From Leptospira idonii (GTDB taxonomy: Bacteria > Spirochaetota > Leptospiria > Leptospirales > Leptospiraceae): a DNA stretch of 64,000 nucleotides. The notes under the pieces were generated by a model that saw only the letters and a list, made by a program, of their open reading frames with translations, was not told the origin of the DNA and ran no database searches. The stretch lies in NCBI RefSeq assembly GCF_004770995.1, contig NZ_RQHW01000016.1, positions 124,001-188,000 on the forward strand, given 5' to 3'. Positions 55,507-64,000 of this stretch are shown here, in pieces (the stretch's first letter is position 1; each line of letters opens with the position of its first letter). The position numbers and the translations under genes were made by a program.

Positions 55507-56611
55507 AATGATGAATTCCTTTGATGATACTTCGTGCAATTTTTTTCTGAAAGTTTTTATCTCTTAGGATTTTACTTTCTTTCGGGTTTGTCAAATAGCC
55601 CATTTCTACGAGTACCGCAGGCATAAGGCTTCCTCGCAAGACAGAAAAATCCGCCTTTTTAACTCCTCTGGAAGAAATCAAACCGGTCATCCCCTGATCG
55701 TATTCCGCTTCCACGGATTCCGCCAATTTTTTGGATCTCCTTTGAGTGACACTGGAAAGCATCTGGGATTGGATCGCCTTTACATTCGCATCCGAATGGG
55801 GAGAAATGAATTTGTTTTCCACGAGTGCGGTTTCCCTTGCCTGTTCCGTGCTGGGACTTTGAGAAAGATAATAAATTTCGAAACCGTCCGCTTTCTCATT
55901 CAAGGAAGCGTTACAATGTAGGGAAATAAAAATGGAATCCCTGGTATCTTTCAGAAGGGAGTTTGCCTGTTTGGAACGATCTTCCAATTCGATAAAAACA
56001 TCCGTTTTGCGAGTCAATACCAAACGAATTTCGGGATAATATTTTCTAAGATACAAATAGAGATACCGGCCCACCGCCAAACTTACGTTCTTCTCGAAGT
56101 TACCGTCCGCATCGGAAGTCCCCGGATCTTTCCCTCCATGGCCTGGATCGATGATGATCGCCTTCACATTGATGTTTCTTTTGGGAGCGGGTTCTTTGGG
56201 AATATCCAGCAGAAGTTCGGAATCCTTAAATCTATATCTCAAATCGTAGGAAACCAAATTCAAAAAAACGGATTCCACCAAATCGATGGGAAGATACAGA
56301 TCTCCGTTTTTCAAAAGAGGAGGTTTTGCGATTTTGAGAATTTTGCCGTCCAAAGTATAAAAACTGGAACCGACTCGAAAGGAAATTTTACCTTGAGGAG
56401 TCTGTAAATTTCCCACAAGTACGGATTCCCTGGTTTGAAATTTAAGTTCGGGAAAAAGAGGGCTTAAGTCGGAAAAAGAAACGAACTCCCCTTTGCCATA
56501 CAGGGGAAGTTTTACCGTTTCTGCGTTTAACCCGCTATAGGTGAAAAAGAAAAGAATGAAAAATCCGAAACGGATCAGCCTTTTCCAAAAAATGAGAGAA
56601 TTCGTTTCCAA
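55487..56611 (-). CDS. N-acetylmuramoyl-L-alanine amidase (Amidase_3)
   Basis: A zinc amidase that cleaves the MurNAc-L-Ala bond of peptidoglycan. It has a signal peptide (residues about 12-30), an N-terminal stalk or copper-amine-oxidase-N-like domain (about 35-140), then the catalytic domain: IIIDPGHGGKDPGT (Zn His), a Glu in FEKNVSLAV, SLHCNAS (Zn His) and VEMGYLTNP (catalytic Glu). It overlaps the helicase gene by 37 bp. Confidence 0.92.
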   Translation of the reverse strand: METNSLIFWKRLIRFGFFILFFFTYSGLNAETVKLPLYGKGEFVSFSDLSPLFPELKFQTRESVLVGNLQTPQGKISFRVGSSFYTLDGKILKIAKPPLLKNGDLYLPIDLVESVFLNLVSYDLRYRFKDSELLLDIPKEPAPKRNINVKAIIIDPGHGGKDPGTSDADGNFEKNVSLAVGRYLYLYLRKYYPEIRLVLTRKTDVFIELEDRSKQANSLLKDTRDSIFISLHCNASLNEKADGFEIYYLSQSPSTEQARETALVENKFISPHSDANVKAIQSQMLSSVTQRRSKKLAESVEAEYDQGMTGLISSRGVKKADFSVLRGSLMPAVLVEMGYLTNPKESKILRDKNFQKKIARSIIKGIHHYASSKD

Positions 56612-58107
56612 AGCGATTTTTTCTTAGTCGAAGATTTCGGTTTTGCGTCGATATCGAATAGGTTTCTTCTGGATTTATCGTTTGTTTGGTGACTTGGACC
56701 GGAGAAATCATTTCTTTTGTTTCTCTCCTGATGAGAACCTTTGCTCGATTTTTTATGAGAAGAAGGATGTTGTTTTCCTTCCGTTTTGGTATGATGTTCG
56801 TGGCTCATCTTAGCAGGAACATGAGAATTCGTTTTTTTCTTTTCTCGATCTCTCTTGCCTCTGCCTCTTTGTTCTCTGTCTTTCCCTTTTCTTTCTCTCT
56901 CACCTCTTCCTTGGTGTTTCTTTTCCCCCGGAATGGTTTCTTCCGGAAAGGCAGGAGTGAATTCGCCTACAGGGAATTCCAAGTAGGATTCGTTCACTTC
57001 CGCAACAGGGATTTTAGAGTTCAGATATTTTTCGATTCTTTCCAATTCGATATAATCGGTTTCGGAGCAGAAGCCGATGGAACTTCCCTTTCTTCCTGCT
57101 CTGGCAGTTCTTCCGATACGATGCACATAGTTCTCCGCATCTTGAGGAAGATCGTAATTATAAACAACGTCTATGTTTTCGATATCGATCCCTCTGGAAG
57201 CGACATCCGTAGCGATTAGATATTTGTATTTTCCTTCTTTGAAATCGCGTAAAAGGCGGATTCTTTTTTTCTGATCCAATTCGGAAGAAAGACCAGTCGC
57301 AGTAATTCCGTAATTTCTAAGACTGGCTACGATCTTAGGAATGTTCATTTTATAGTTCGTAAAAATAATCCCCAAACCTTCGATAGACGAACTCAAAAGT
57401 GAATTCACCAAGTAAGGAAGTTTTTCCTCCCTGCCCAAATGAAGAAGTGTCTGGTCGATTCTCTCAGTGATCACCTTCTCCGGGTTGATATGAACTTCGA
57501 TCGGATCGTTCAGATATTTGCCGGCAAGCCTCACCACTTCATAACTGAGAGTGGCGCTGAAAAGAAGGCTTTGTTTTCTGTTTTTACATTTATGAAAGAT
57601 GTATTTCAGGTCTTGAACAAAACCCATATCGAACATTCTGTCCGCTTCATCTAACACAACCACTTTGACGGCTTCCAAAGAAAGGCCGTGATTTTTTACG
57701 AAATCGATGAGTCTTCCCGGAGTGGCGACGATGATACACGCTTTGTTTCCCAAAGCTTCTTCTTGTGATCTATAATCGGTTCCACCGATGATGGTGGCGA
57801 CTCCGTAATCGGTGAACTGAAGCAACTTTTTCGCTTCTTCTCCGATCTGAATAGTGAGTTCTCTCGTAGGAGCAAGCACCAGGGCATAAGGAAGTTTTTC
57901 CTCTTCTTCACTGGTGAGTAACCTGTGCAAGGTGGGAAGAAGGAAAGCCATCGTTTTTCCCGTTCCCGTTTGTGCGAGTCCGGTAAGATCGTTTCCTTCC
58001 ATAGCGAAAGGAATGGATTTCGCCTGGATGGGAGTGAGTTCGGAGTAACCGATTTTATCTAGGGCTTTTTGAAGCAATTCGTGGAAAGGTAGTTCTGTAA
58101 ATTTCAT
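56575..58107 (-). CDS. DEAD-box RNA helicase (RhlE-like)
   Basis: ATP-dependent RNA helicase, 510 aa. Q motif is FTELPFHELLQ...LTPIQ, motif I AQTGTGKT (residues 45-52), Ia PTREL, II LDEADRMFD, III SAT, V ATDVASRGID, VI HRIGRTARAG. A Lys/Arg/Gly/His-rich tail (residues about 395-510) probably binds RNA; its codons generate the long overlap with the amidase gene. It starts 3 bp after the methyltransferase gene. Confidence 0.93.
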   Translation of the reverse strand: MKFTELPFHELLQKALDKIGYSELTPIQAKSIPFAMEGNDLTGLAQTGTGKTMAFLLPTLHRLLTSEEEEKLPYALVLAPTRELTIQIGEEAKKLLQFTDYGVATIIGGTDYRSQEEALGNKACIIVATPGRLIDFVKNHGLSLEAVKVVVLDEADRMFDMGFVQDLKYIFHKCKNRKQSLLFSATLSYEVVRLAGKYLNDPIEVHINPEKVITERIDQTLLHLGREEKLPYLVNSLLSSSIEGLGIIFTNYKMNIPKIVASLRNYGITATGLSSELDQKKRIRLLRDFKEGKYKYLIATDVASRGIDIENIDVVYNYDLPQDAENYVHRIGRTARAGRKGSSIGFCSETDYIELERIEKYLNSKIPVAEVNESYLEFPVGEFTPAFPEETIPGEKKHQGRGERERKGKDREQRGRGKRDREKKKTNSHVPAKMSHEHHTKTEGKQHPSSHKKSSKGSHQERNKRNDFSGPSHQTNDKSRRNLFDIDAKPKSSTKKKSLWKRILSFFGKG

Positions 58108-58110
58108 AGA

Positions 58111-58920
58111 TTATAGTTTTTGTGCTGCGACTTGGATCGTGTCGCCGTAACAGAAGTGATTAGAGTAAAGTTTGTAACCCCAGTGAGGAAGTCTACCTCG
58201 TAGACCAAGATCTCGACTTTGGTGATAGGACATAGGCCTAGCATATTTGACTTTCAAGCCGAGGATTGACAAGAGTTTTTTAAGAGAAGCCAAATCATAA
58301 TCGAAAAAGTGGTCCTCAGGATGTGTCTCAAACCAGTGTTTCGGGTTGGTTTGAAAGCTAGGGCCAAAAAAACAGGGAAGTCCCAAAAATAAAACCCCGC
58401 CGGGAGCCAGCCAATCGCCCAATCTTTCCCAAATGGAATCGATCTCGGAAATATGTTCAATGACGAAGAAAGCAGCGATCACATCCCAACTGTTTTTATA
58501 AGTTTGCGAAGGAATCTCTAAAATCGATTTTTGTTCCACATCCAATCCCAGTTTGTTTCTGGAATATTCCGCTTCTTGGCCGGATAATTCGAATCCTTTT
58601 CCGATAAAACCCGCCTTCTCCGCTTCATGTAGGAAAAAACCTGCGGCAGAACCTATTTCCAATATCTTTTTGCCGGCAAAACCTTTCCCGGAAACGCCGA
58701 ATACGGATCGTAAAACATCGATTCTACGACTTGCCATATTTCTAAGATTGGACTCGTCTTCGTAATAGGTCTTTTTGTATTGAGACTTGTATTCTTCCAT
58801 AAAATAGGAATCACCGTAGTCTCTGTGTTTCGCCTTTTTGTATTTAAGAACGCCAGTGTTTGCGCAAATATCGTAATATTCACCAAACACAGTATGATTC
58901 CGAAAGGAAAACAAACTCAA
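58111..58920 (-). CDS. Class I SAM-dependent methyltransferase
   Basis: Rossmann-fold methyltransferase of 269 aa. Motif I is ILEIGSAAGFFLHEA (about residues 81-95), motif II DVIAAFFVIEHI and motif III APGGVLFLGLPC. The N-terminal 70 residues contain two cysteines at most and look like a short cap, and the whole resembles methyltransferases acting on sugars or small molecules. Substrate unknown. It overlaps the TPR gene by 4 bp. Confidence 0.82.
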   Translation of the reverse strand: MSLFSFRNHTVFGEYYDICANTGVLKYKKAKHRDYGDSYFMEEYKSQYKKTYYEDESNLRNMASRRIDVLRSVFGVSGKGFAGKKILEIGSAAGFFLHEAEKAGFIGKGFELSGQEAEYSRNKLGLDVEQKSILEIPSQTYKNSWDVIAAFFVIEHISEIDSIWERLGDWLAPGGVLFLGLPCFFGPSFQTNPKHWFETHPEDHFFDYDLASLKKLLSILGLKVKYARPMSYHQSRDLGLRGRLPHWGYKLYSNHFCYGDTIQVAAQKL

Positions 58921-61034
58921 AAGAAAGTCCGTTTTTTGGATTCTAAAGCTTTTTCATACTGAGCTCTTGCCGCTCTTTTGTTTTCGTAAGCTTCCGTTAG
59001 GCTAGGATTCAAATCGATTGCAGTTTGAAATTCCTGAAGAGCTCTTTTGAATTCCTCGTTTTTAAAATAACAAACTCCCAAATAATTATGAGCTTTAGAG
59101 GATACGGAAGGAGATACGTCCGAACGAACGATCACAGTCAATTCGTCGATCGCCTTTTCTCGATCCACAAGAGAACCTGAGTCGATGAGTATTTTGGAAA
59201 GAACCAGCCTGGATTCCATATCTTCCGGATCGATATGTGAAGCTCTCATCGCTTCTTCTTTTGCCTTACGGGAAAGGGAAGCGTTTCCGCTGTTCGCATA
59301 ACTAGTCGCAAGTTTACGATGAGCCAGTTTGATTTCTTTGGAATCTTTGGAGTGTTCCAAAACATAAACCAAACTTTTTTCAGCGGACGGATAACTCTTA
59401 GTTTGGATATAAGCATCCGCCAATTTGAGTCTGGCTTCGTGCAGATCTTGTTTTTCCGCAAGAACGGATTCGTATTCAGCAATCGCTTCCGAATAGTATT
59501 TGTTCTCCAAATAATAATCCGCGATGGCCAATCGGGAAGGAATATGATTCGGATCCAGAGCACTTGCCTTTCTCAACTCTTCGATCGCTTTCGTAGGCAT
59601 TCCCGCATGAAGATAAGCGATTCCCAAATTGTATCTTGCGGATAGATTTTTAGGATTGAGACCGATCGCTCCTTCGAAGGATTGAATGGATTCGGAGAAT
59701 CGTTCCATTTCGTCCAAAACGATACCTAAATTCACGAAAGCGGTTTCCGTATAACTATCCCCAGGTGTCATTCGAATGATTCTGCGAAATAGATTTTCTG
59801 CCTCAACAAGCTCCCCTTTTTTATAATAAAGTTCGGAAAGAGCAAATAAGGAATCGATGTCATTCGGTTTTAGCAGAATCGCTTTTTTCAAAGCACCTAT
59901 GGCCAAAGAAGACTGGCCCATAGAAACGAATGCTTCCGCAATGTAACGGTAGATTTCGGGATCGGCAGGATTAGAATCCAAAGCCTTTTGAAAATATCTG
60001 GCGGCTTCCTGAGCATCCTTTCTTTTGAGAGATATAAGACCCAAATTGTAGTAATTCTTCGCTTCGCTCGGTCTCAGTTTCGCCGCTTCCCGGAAATAAT
60101 ATTCCGCACGGTCGTAGTCCTCTCTGGAATAAAAAATGGAACCTAGATGACCGTAAGAAAGTGCCGCCACATTTGAATTAGGTGACGAAAGCGCAGCTTT
60201 TTGGAATTCTCCGATCGCTTCCGGGATCTTACCTTGTTTCAAATAACTGATAGCCAAATTATAAGTCAAAGTAGGATCATTGGGCGCCAATGCCTGCCCT
60301 TCCTTATAAGCTTCTATGGCAGCGACAGGATCTCCAATCTCTTGGAACAAGTTTCCGCTGAGAAGAAGGACTCTAGGATCGTTAGGTGCCAGTTCCTTCG
60401 CCTTTGCGGCCGCCTTTCGAGCTTCCTCATAACGGGAAGAATGTTTGAAAGCAAGAGCCAGATTATAATATGCGAAATAGTTTTTAGGATCGTATTGAAT
60501 CGCTTTCTCCAGACGATCCGTAGCATAGACATATCTTCCCGCATCCAGAAAGATGGCACCTAGCACAGTATAAGCGACGGATTTTTCTTCATCCTTCCCC
60601 GGAGAATTTAAAAACTCCTCACAGACAAGAACCGCTTTTTCCGTGCTTCGGTTGTAATACAAATTCAGACATTTGGCGAGTGCCGGATTTACTGAATCCT
60701 TAGGAAGATAGGACTGATCCAAAAGGATGTCCAAAGACTTTCGATCGCTTACGGGAGCGGATTTTAATTTTTGGGAAATCTCATCCGCATCCGTTTTTTT
60801 GAAGATATAAAAATACCAATAGGCTCCCGTAAAAAGAGCGGCGATGAGAACGATCAGAGTGGACCAAAATAAAAAGGAAAGAACCGGCTGATTGGCTTCG
60901 GTTCTGGAGGCATAAGTAGACTCCTGCTCTCTTTCCTCCAATTCACGAAGGTAAGGATCTTCCTTATAATAACTCGGTCCGGAGCTTTTCCAGTCCTCTT
61001 CTATGCGAAACCTATTTCTTTGGATCGGATCCAT
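58917..61034 (-). CDS. Membrane-anchored TPR protein
   Basis: A 705-residue protein with a cytosolic N-terminus, one membrane helix (residues about 50-72) and about 14 tetratricopeptide repeats filling residues 145-690 (for example YAYYNLALAFKHSSRYEEA and ARYNLGIAYLHAGMPTKA). Such scaffolds assemble multiprotein complexes, often envelope ones. It is 6 bp downstream of nusB. The partner is unknown. Confidence 0.85.
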   Translation of the reverse strand: MDPIQRNRFRIEEDWKSSGPSYYKEDPYLRELEEREQESTYASRTEANQPVLSFLFWSTLIVLIAALFTGAYWYFYIFKKTDADEISQKLKSAPVSDRKSLDILLDQSYLPKDSVNPALAKCLNLYYNRSTEKAVLVCEEFLNSPGKDEEKSVAYTVLGAIFLDAGRYVYATDRLEKAIQYDPKNYFAYYNLALAFKHSSRYEEARKAAAKAKELAPNDPRVLLLSGNLFQEIGDPVAAIEAYKEGQALAPNDPTLTYNLAISYLKQGKIPEAIGEFQKAALSSPNSNVAALSYGHLGSIFYSREDYDRAEYYFREAAKLRPSEAKNYYNLGLISLKRKDAQEAARYFQKALDSNPADPEIYRYIAEAFVSMGQSSLAIGALKKAILLKPNDIDSLFALSELYYKKGELVEAENLFRRIIRMTPGDSYTETAFVNLGIVLDEMERFSESIQSFEGAIGLNPKNLSARYNLGIAYLHAGMPTKAIEELRKASALDPNHIPSRLAIADYYLENKYYSEAIAEYESVLAEKQDLHEARLKLADAYIQTKSYPSAEKSLVYVLEHSKDSKEIKLAHRKLATSYANSGNASLSRKAKEEAMRASHIDPEDMESRLVLSKILIDSGSLVDREKAIDELTVIVRSDVSPSVSSKAHNYLGVCYFKNEEFKRALQEFQTAIDLNPSLTEAYENKRAARAQYEKALESKKRTFF

Positions 61035-61040
61035 TTGCCC

Positions 61041-61463
61041 CTAGCCGGGAGATTTAGGCAGAATCTCTTTTTTGTAGAAAGCATCTAACAAACCGTTGAT
61101 AAAATGAGCCGATTCTTCGGTTTCGAATTCCTTAGTCAACTCCACTGCCTCATTGATGACGACAGGAGCCGCCAAAAAAGGTTCTTTTTGGAGACTGAGG
61201 ATCGAAAGTCTCAGAATGCAGCGGTTCACAACGGAGATCCGCGACAATTCCCAATTTTCGGAATACTTCTTAATTAGAGTATCGATCTCTCTTCGATTTT
61301 CCACCACCCCTTTCACAAGAAAGATGGCGTAGTCTTTTTCTTCTTTGGTGATTTTTTTGTCATACCAGTCGAACTTCATGGCTCGAGCCGGTTCCGTCCC
61401 TACCAGATCGATCTGATAGAGACACATAAGTGCCAGCGATCTCCCTCTATGACGGGAACTCAT
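61041..61463 (-). CDS. nusB: Transcription antitermination factor NusB
   Basis: An all-helical RNA-binding protein that, with NusE (S10), binds boxA in rRNA operons. Features include [16 protein letters not shown] at the N-terminus, [20 protein letters not shown] and the C-terminal [14 protein letters not shown]. The length of 140 aa is normal. It overlaps ribH by 4 bp, a common gene pair. Confidence 0.95.
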   Translation of the reverse strand: MSSRHRGRSLALMCLYQIDLVGTEPARAMKFDWYDKKITKEEKDYAIFLVKGVVENRREIDTLIKKYSENWELSRISVVNRCILRLSILSLQKEPFLAAPVVINEAVELTKEFETEESAHFINGLLDAFYKKEILPKSPG

Positions 61464-61933
61464 CCGATCTCACGAAATAGATTCGCCATTTCGATGGCTG
61501 TAGTTGCTGCCTCATAACCCTTGTTTCCCGCCTTTGTTCCGGCTCTTTCAATGGCTTGCTCGATGGTTTCTGTGGTGATGACCCCGAAAATCACAGGAAT
61601 TTGAGAATTTACGGAGAGGTTTCCCACTTTCGCAGACTCGCCTGAAACCAAATCATAATGAGAAGTTGCGCCCCGAATCACAGCACCTAGGCAAGTGATT
61701 GCGGAAAAAGAGTATTTTTTGGAGTTTAAAACTTTGGCAACTGTAGCAGGAAGCTCGTAAGCACCTGGGACATAAATCACTGTGACATCGTTTTCTGCCA
61801 CACCGTGTTGGCGGAAGGCGTCAAGAGAGCCTTTCAGTAAACTTTCTGTAATGAATTCGTTGAATTTAGAAACGATCACACAATGTTTTTGTCCGTTTCC
61901 AATTCTGTTTCCTTCGATTCGATTCTGTATCAT
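61460..61933 (-). CDS. ribH: 6,7-dimethyl-8-ribityllumazine synthase
   Basis: Penultimate enzyme of riboflavin synthesis. It has [38 protein letters not shown] with the catalytic His, [14 protein letters not shown] and [17 protein letters not shown] 61933 gives 157 aa, with GGA 7 nt upstream; the longer open frame to 62254 is a shadow of the upstream small ORF. Confidence 0.96.
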   Translation of the reverse strand: MIQNRIEGNRIGNGQKHCVIVSKFNEFITESLLKGSLDAFRQHGVAENDVTVIYVPGAYELPATVAKVLNSKKYSFSAITCLGAVIRGATSHYDLVSGESAKVGNLSVNSQIPVIFGVITTETIEQAIERAGTKAGNKGYEAATTAIEMANLFREIG

Positions 61934-61958
61934 GTAATTCCACTCTTTCCTGAGGGTC

Positions 61959-62108
61959 TTATTTCGCAAGACGAATGACAAGGGTGATTTTTCCTTCCGG
62001 ATTCTCCACCACTTCAAAACCGTCTCTTTCCAATGCTTTTTTGGCTCTGTACATAGCCAAATTGACAACTTTATCTTGAGAAACATCCTGCATCTTTTCT
62101 GGAAACAT
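61959..62108 (-). CDS. 49-aa ORF leading the ribH-nusB operon
   Basis: A short gene with a clear GAGGG 7 nt before ATG. The protein ([15 protein letters not shown]...) has a helix and a strand-turn-strand ([18 protein letters not shown]) and no cysteines. It ends 25 bp before ribH. It is not recognised. The RBS and the compact amphipathic sequence support translation. Confidence 0.65.
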   Translation of the reverse strand: MFPEKMQDVSQDKVVNLAMYRAKKALERDGFEVVENPEGKITLVIRLAK

Positions 62109-62208
62109 AAGTGACCCTCTACGAAACAAGATCGGCCGTAGAAGAGTGCGTTCTTGAATCGCAATGGCTTTACAAAGTAGAAATGATCCCGAGTTATGTC
62201 CTGTAGGC

Positions 62209-62661
62209 ATGAAAAAGAAAGAAATCTCTTCCAAGAAAAAAGGAAAGAGCCCAAAAAAAAGAAGACCGGTAGTTTACACCGAAGCGGATTTTATCGTGAA
62301 ACCTTCCTCGATTCCGGGAATCGGAATGGGACTCTTCACCAAACAAGCACTATATAAGGGAGATACGGTCGGATATTATACGGGAAAAATCATCACCGAC
62401 GATGATGCAGAGTCCCCTAAATACATCGACTCCAAATACCTGCTCTGGATCTGCAAAGACTGGTGGATCTACGGAGAAGGAAAACTGTCAAATTATACCC
62501 GTTATATCAACCATTCGGACAAACCGAACCTGGAACTAGTAACATCGGTTCGATGGAAAACGGCAAGGTTCAAGGTTTTGAAAGCAATCCCTGAAGGCGC
62601 AGAAGTGTTTTTCAATTACGGAAAAGACTACTGGGATAATGTAGACTTCAAACCGAAATAA
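62209..62661 (+). CDS. SET-domain protein
   Basis: A 150-residue protein with a very basic N-terminus (KKK-rich, about 25 residues) and a minimal SET fold: [14 protein letters not shown] (SAM-binding GxG), [16 protein letters not shown] (the NHS pseudoknot motif) and [11 protein letters not shown] with the catalytic-type Tyr. SET enzymes methylate lysines in proteins. No post-SET cysteines are present. ATG 62209 is preferred, with an earlier ATG at 62164; neither has a strong RBS. It is divergent from the ribH operon. Confidence 0.85.
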   Translation: MKKKEISSKKKGKSPKKRRPVVYTEADFIVKPSSIPGIGMGLFTKQALYKGDTVGYYTGKIITDDDAESPKYIDSKYLLWICKDWWIYGEGKLSNYTRYINHSDKPNLELVTSVRWKTARFKVLKAIPEGAEVFFNYGKDYWDNVDFKPK

Positions 62662-62671
62662 AACAAAAGCC

Positions 62672-62869
62672 TTAGAGAATGTGATTGTTGTGCTGGAGCC
62701 TGGATTGGGAAGGGCTCGGGCTGTTTTTGTCCAGCTCCTCCGCATAACGGATAATAGAATCCCCCAAACGGAACCTTTCGTCGTTTTTTTCCCTATAGGA
62801 AAAACTGCAGACCAGGAAATTCACGCTGAAGAAGACAAGAGAGAGAACCAAAGGCAATCGAATCGACAT
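62672..62869 (-). CDS. Small putative lipoprotein
   Basis: A 65-residue protein with a perfect AGGAGG six bases before ATG. A signal peptide ends in NFLVC, a loose spirochaetal lipobox, followed by a short charged tail ending in Ser/Pro/Gln-rich sequence. It is convergent with the SET gene, 10 bp apart. The strong RBS and the signal peptide make it likely real despite its size. Function unknown. Confidence 0.65.
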   Translation of the reverse strand: MSIRLPLVLSLVFFSVNFLVCSFSYREKNDERFRLGDSIIRYAEELDKNSPSPSQSRLQHNNHIL

Positions 62870-62994
62870 AGAATTCCTCCTGACAATCCAAGCATTTCCC
62901 CCACCTCTACCTTGGCAAGCAAATTAGAATCATTCCAAAGATAGGCCTGAACGAACGCCTCGCACCGATTGAAGTAGAAATATTTTTTTTATAC

Positions 62995-63094
62995 AACTAA
63001 AAACCATTTCGAGCGGTGAAGAAGGCAGGGATGCCGGAGTTCGGGAGTCGAAACAGGAGGTTTCGCGACCGAGAGCTGGAAGTGATTTTTAGTT
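62995..63094. repeat. Hairpin-rich 100-bp element (possible dispersed repeat or ncRNA)
   Basis: Closed by AACTAAAAA (62995-63003) / TTTTTAGTT (63086-63094). Inside are GGCA/TGCC (63024-63035) and CGAAAC/GTTTCG (63049-63065) hairpins. The nested, GC-rich interior within AT-rich flanks suggests a folded RNA or a repeat-family member. It lies in the 417-bp gap between the small lipoprotein and the GH57 gene. Confidence 0.4.
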
Positions 63095-63129
63095 TGGTCG
63101 ATCCGTGGGATTAGATTTTGAGAGTATAC

Positions 63130-63177
63130 TATCCCCGCCCTAATCAATGGGTGGGGATATCCACCCGCCACCCATTG
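63130..63177. promoter_or_regulatory. Two mutually exclusive hairpins
   Basis: Stem A pairs TATCCCCGCCC (63130-63140) with GGGTGGGGATA (63149-63159), 11 bp with one G-U. Stem B pairs CAATGGGTGG (63145-63154) with CCACCCATTG (63168-63177), 10 bp perfect. They share 63149-63154, so only one can form. No T-run follows either. The rest of 62945-63286 shows nothing further. Confidence 0.45.
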
Positions 63178-63286
63178 CGCTCCATATAGCACGAGTTTCG
63201 TGGGAAGACAAGCGTTGTTTGTTGTTTGAAAGTTTTTTTTAAATTCTTTTCACCTTTTTGCCCGTTTTTTGGCACAAAGCTAGGTT

Positions 63287-64000
63287 TCAGCAAAAATCGG
63301 AAATCTGCACATCCGGGAAAATGTTATGCTCTTTCTCGATGGATTCCAATTCATCCTCATCAATGGAACCTTCTTCCAACATGGACTTCAAATAAAGAAA
63401 TAAATTTGCATGAACCCTTGTTCTGCGGATTGCATACTCCACCATCGTCCCCGTTTTCATAATGAATGCCCAATCAGAACTTTGTAAAAGCAAAAGTTCT
63501 CTTCCCATTTGTTTCAAAACCCGAATCGTAAGAGGATCTTTGCTATCCTTATACTGATTCGCTTTCTCCTGCATGTCGATGGAAAGAGAATGGATATGAG
63601 GGTAAATCCATTCATTGGTTCCGTTCAACCAAACATCTCCGTAACCGTTTTCTCCCCAACTGGACATCTTCATACGAACGGATTGAATTCTAGGAAGAAT
63701 GCGGATCGCATCCAAAGGATGAGCGGTTTGAATCACGGATTGATCGAAATGAATTTTTTTGAATAAAAACTCAATGAACTGAGGACCCTCATACCACCAG
63801 TGACCGTATAACTCCGCATCATACGGGGAAACGATGATGGCAGGTTGTTTGTTTTCCGAATACAAACTCTCCGCTTGCCGCATCCGATTCCTTAAAAAAT
63901 CCTCCGCATGATTCCCGCAGGCTTCCATGGCCCAATCCGGATGATACCATTCCTTATAAGAAGTTTTCCCCGTGATTCGATGGTATTTGATTCCCGTATT
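63287..64000 (-). CDS. GH57-family glycoside hydrolase or branching enzyme, C-terminal part (cut by window)
   Basis: The frame stays open to base 64000, reading GIKYHRITGKTSYKEWYHP and on, so the ATG at 63928 is internal. GH57/DUF1957 hallmarks include WAMEACGNHAEDFL, IIVSPYDAELYGHWWYEGP with the catalytic-type Asp, SSWGENGYGDVWLNGTNEW and the helical C-terminal domain (LLLLQSSDWAFIM). Such enzymes are 1,4-alpha-glucan branching enzymes or amylases of glycogen metabolism. The N-terminal nucleophile region lies outside the window. Confidence 0.88.
   Translation of the reverse strand, partial: NTGIKYHRITGKTSYKEWYHPDWAMEACGNHAEDFLRNRMRQAESLYSENKQPAIIVSPYDAELYGHWWYEGPQFIEFLFKKIHFDQSVIQTAHPLDAIRILPRIQSVRMKMSSWGENGYGDVWLNGTNEWIYPHIHSLSIDMQEKANQYKDSKDPLTIRVLKQMGRELLLLQSSDWAFIMKTGTMVEYAIRRTRVHANLFLYLKSMLEEGSIDEDELESIEKEHNIFPDVQISDFC

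Noticed and set aside
62681..62944. 87-codon plus-strand frame opposite the small lipoprotein
   Set aside because: The opposite strand has a perfect AGGAGG and a signal peptide; this frame has neither.

Overview
The window is chromosomal DNA of a spirochaete, almost certainly a Leptospira species. The evidence is a DUF1564-family protein (a family I know only from Leptospira), a citramalate synthase very like the characterised Leptospira CimA, a long-form IspG, several lipoproteins with loose spirochaetal lipoboxes, and the general gene style. I cannot resolve the species from the sequence. Gene density is high. No rRNA, tRNA, CRISPR array, insertion sequence or prophage was seen. Genes run in long same-strand blocks, often with ATGA-type overlaps, which suggests heavy translational coupling.

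Layout. 1-6.4 kb (+): the 3' part of glutamine-dependent NAD synthetase, a divergent pair of unknown envelope proteins, rsmI, flgM, then a run of three poorly known genes headed by an iron-ADH-fold protein that has lost its metal ligands. 6.4-13.4 kb (mostly -): glpK, an MBL-fold hydrolase, a divergent STAS protein, pssA-tsaD, the ctpA protease, a small lipoprotein and lexA. 13.5-20.3 kb (-): a heavy-metal RND efflux operon (inner pump, outer-membrane channel, adaptor) with inorganic pyrophosphatase overlapped between pump and channel genes. 20.3-23.9 kb: bactofilin, recJ, a DUF1564 protein preceded by a perfect 9-bp inverted repeat, and mtnD.

24.0-35.6 kb (-): a 12-gene respiratory complex I operon, nuoABCDEFHJKLMN, with no nuoG or nuoI at their usual places. 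Upstream lie a TTGACA promoter and a Fur-like palindrome. 36.0-42.1 kb (+): a GAF-SpoIIE phosphatase-TPR regulator, about 500 bp of structured or decayed non-coding DNA, an acyl-CoA ligase and class I fumarase. 42.1-52.5 kb (-): rarA, a small Cys-rich protein, a DedA/VTT protein, pth, cimA, an Smr protein, a response regulator with a very large multi-PAS histidine kinase, mutY and a small unknown gene. 52.6-54.7 kb (+): ispG. 54.7-62.1 kb (-): one tightly packed operon with a 49-aa ORF, ribH, nusB, a TPR protein, a methyltransferase, a DEAD-box helicase, a cell-wall amidase and a membrane protein. 62.2-64 kb: a SET-domain protein, a small lipoprotein, a hairpin-rich intergenic element and the C-terminal part of a GH57 enzyme cut by the window end.

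The least explained items are the DUF1564 gene with its candidate operator, the metal-site-less Fe-ADH homologue in its unknown operon, the alternative-hairpin intergenic element near 63.1 kb, the structured gap near 38.5 kb, and the complex I operon without G and I. All functional calls rest on motif recognition by eye; no database search was run.
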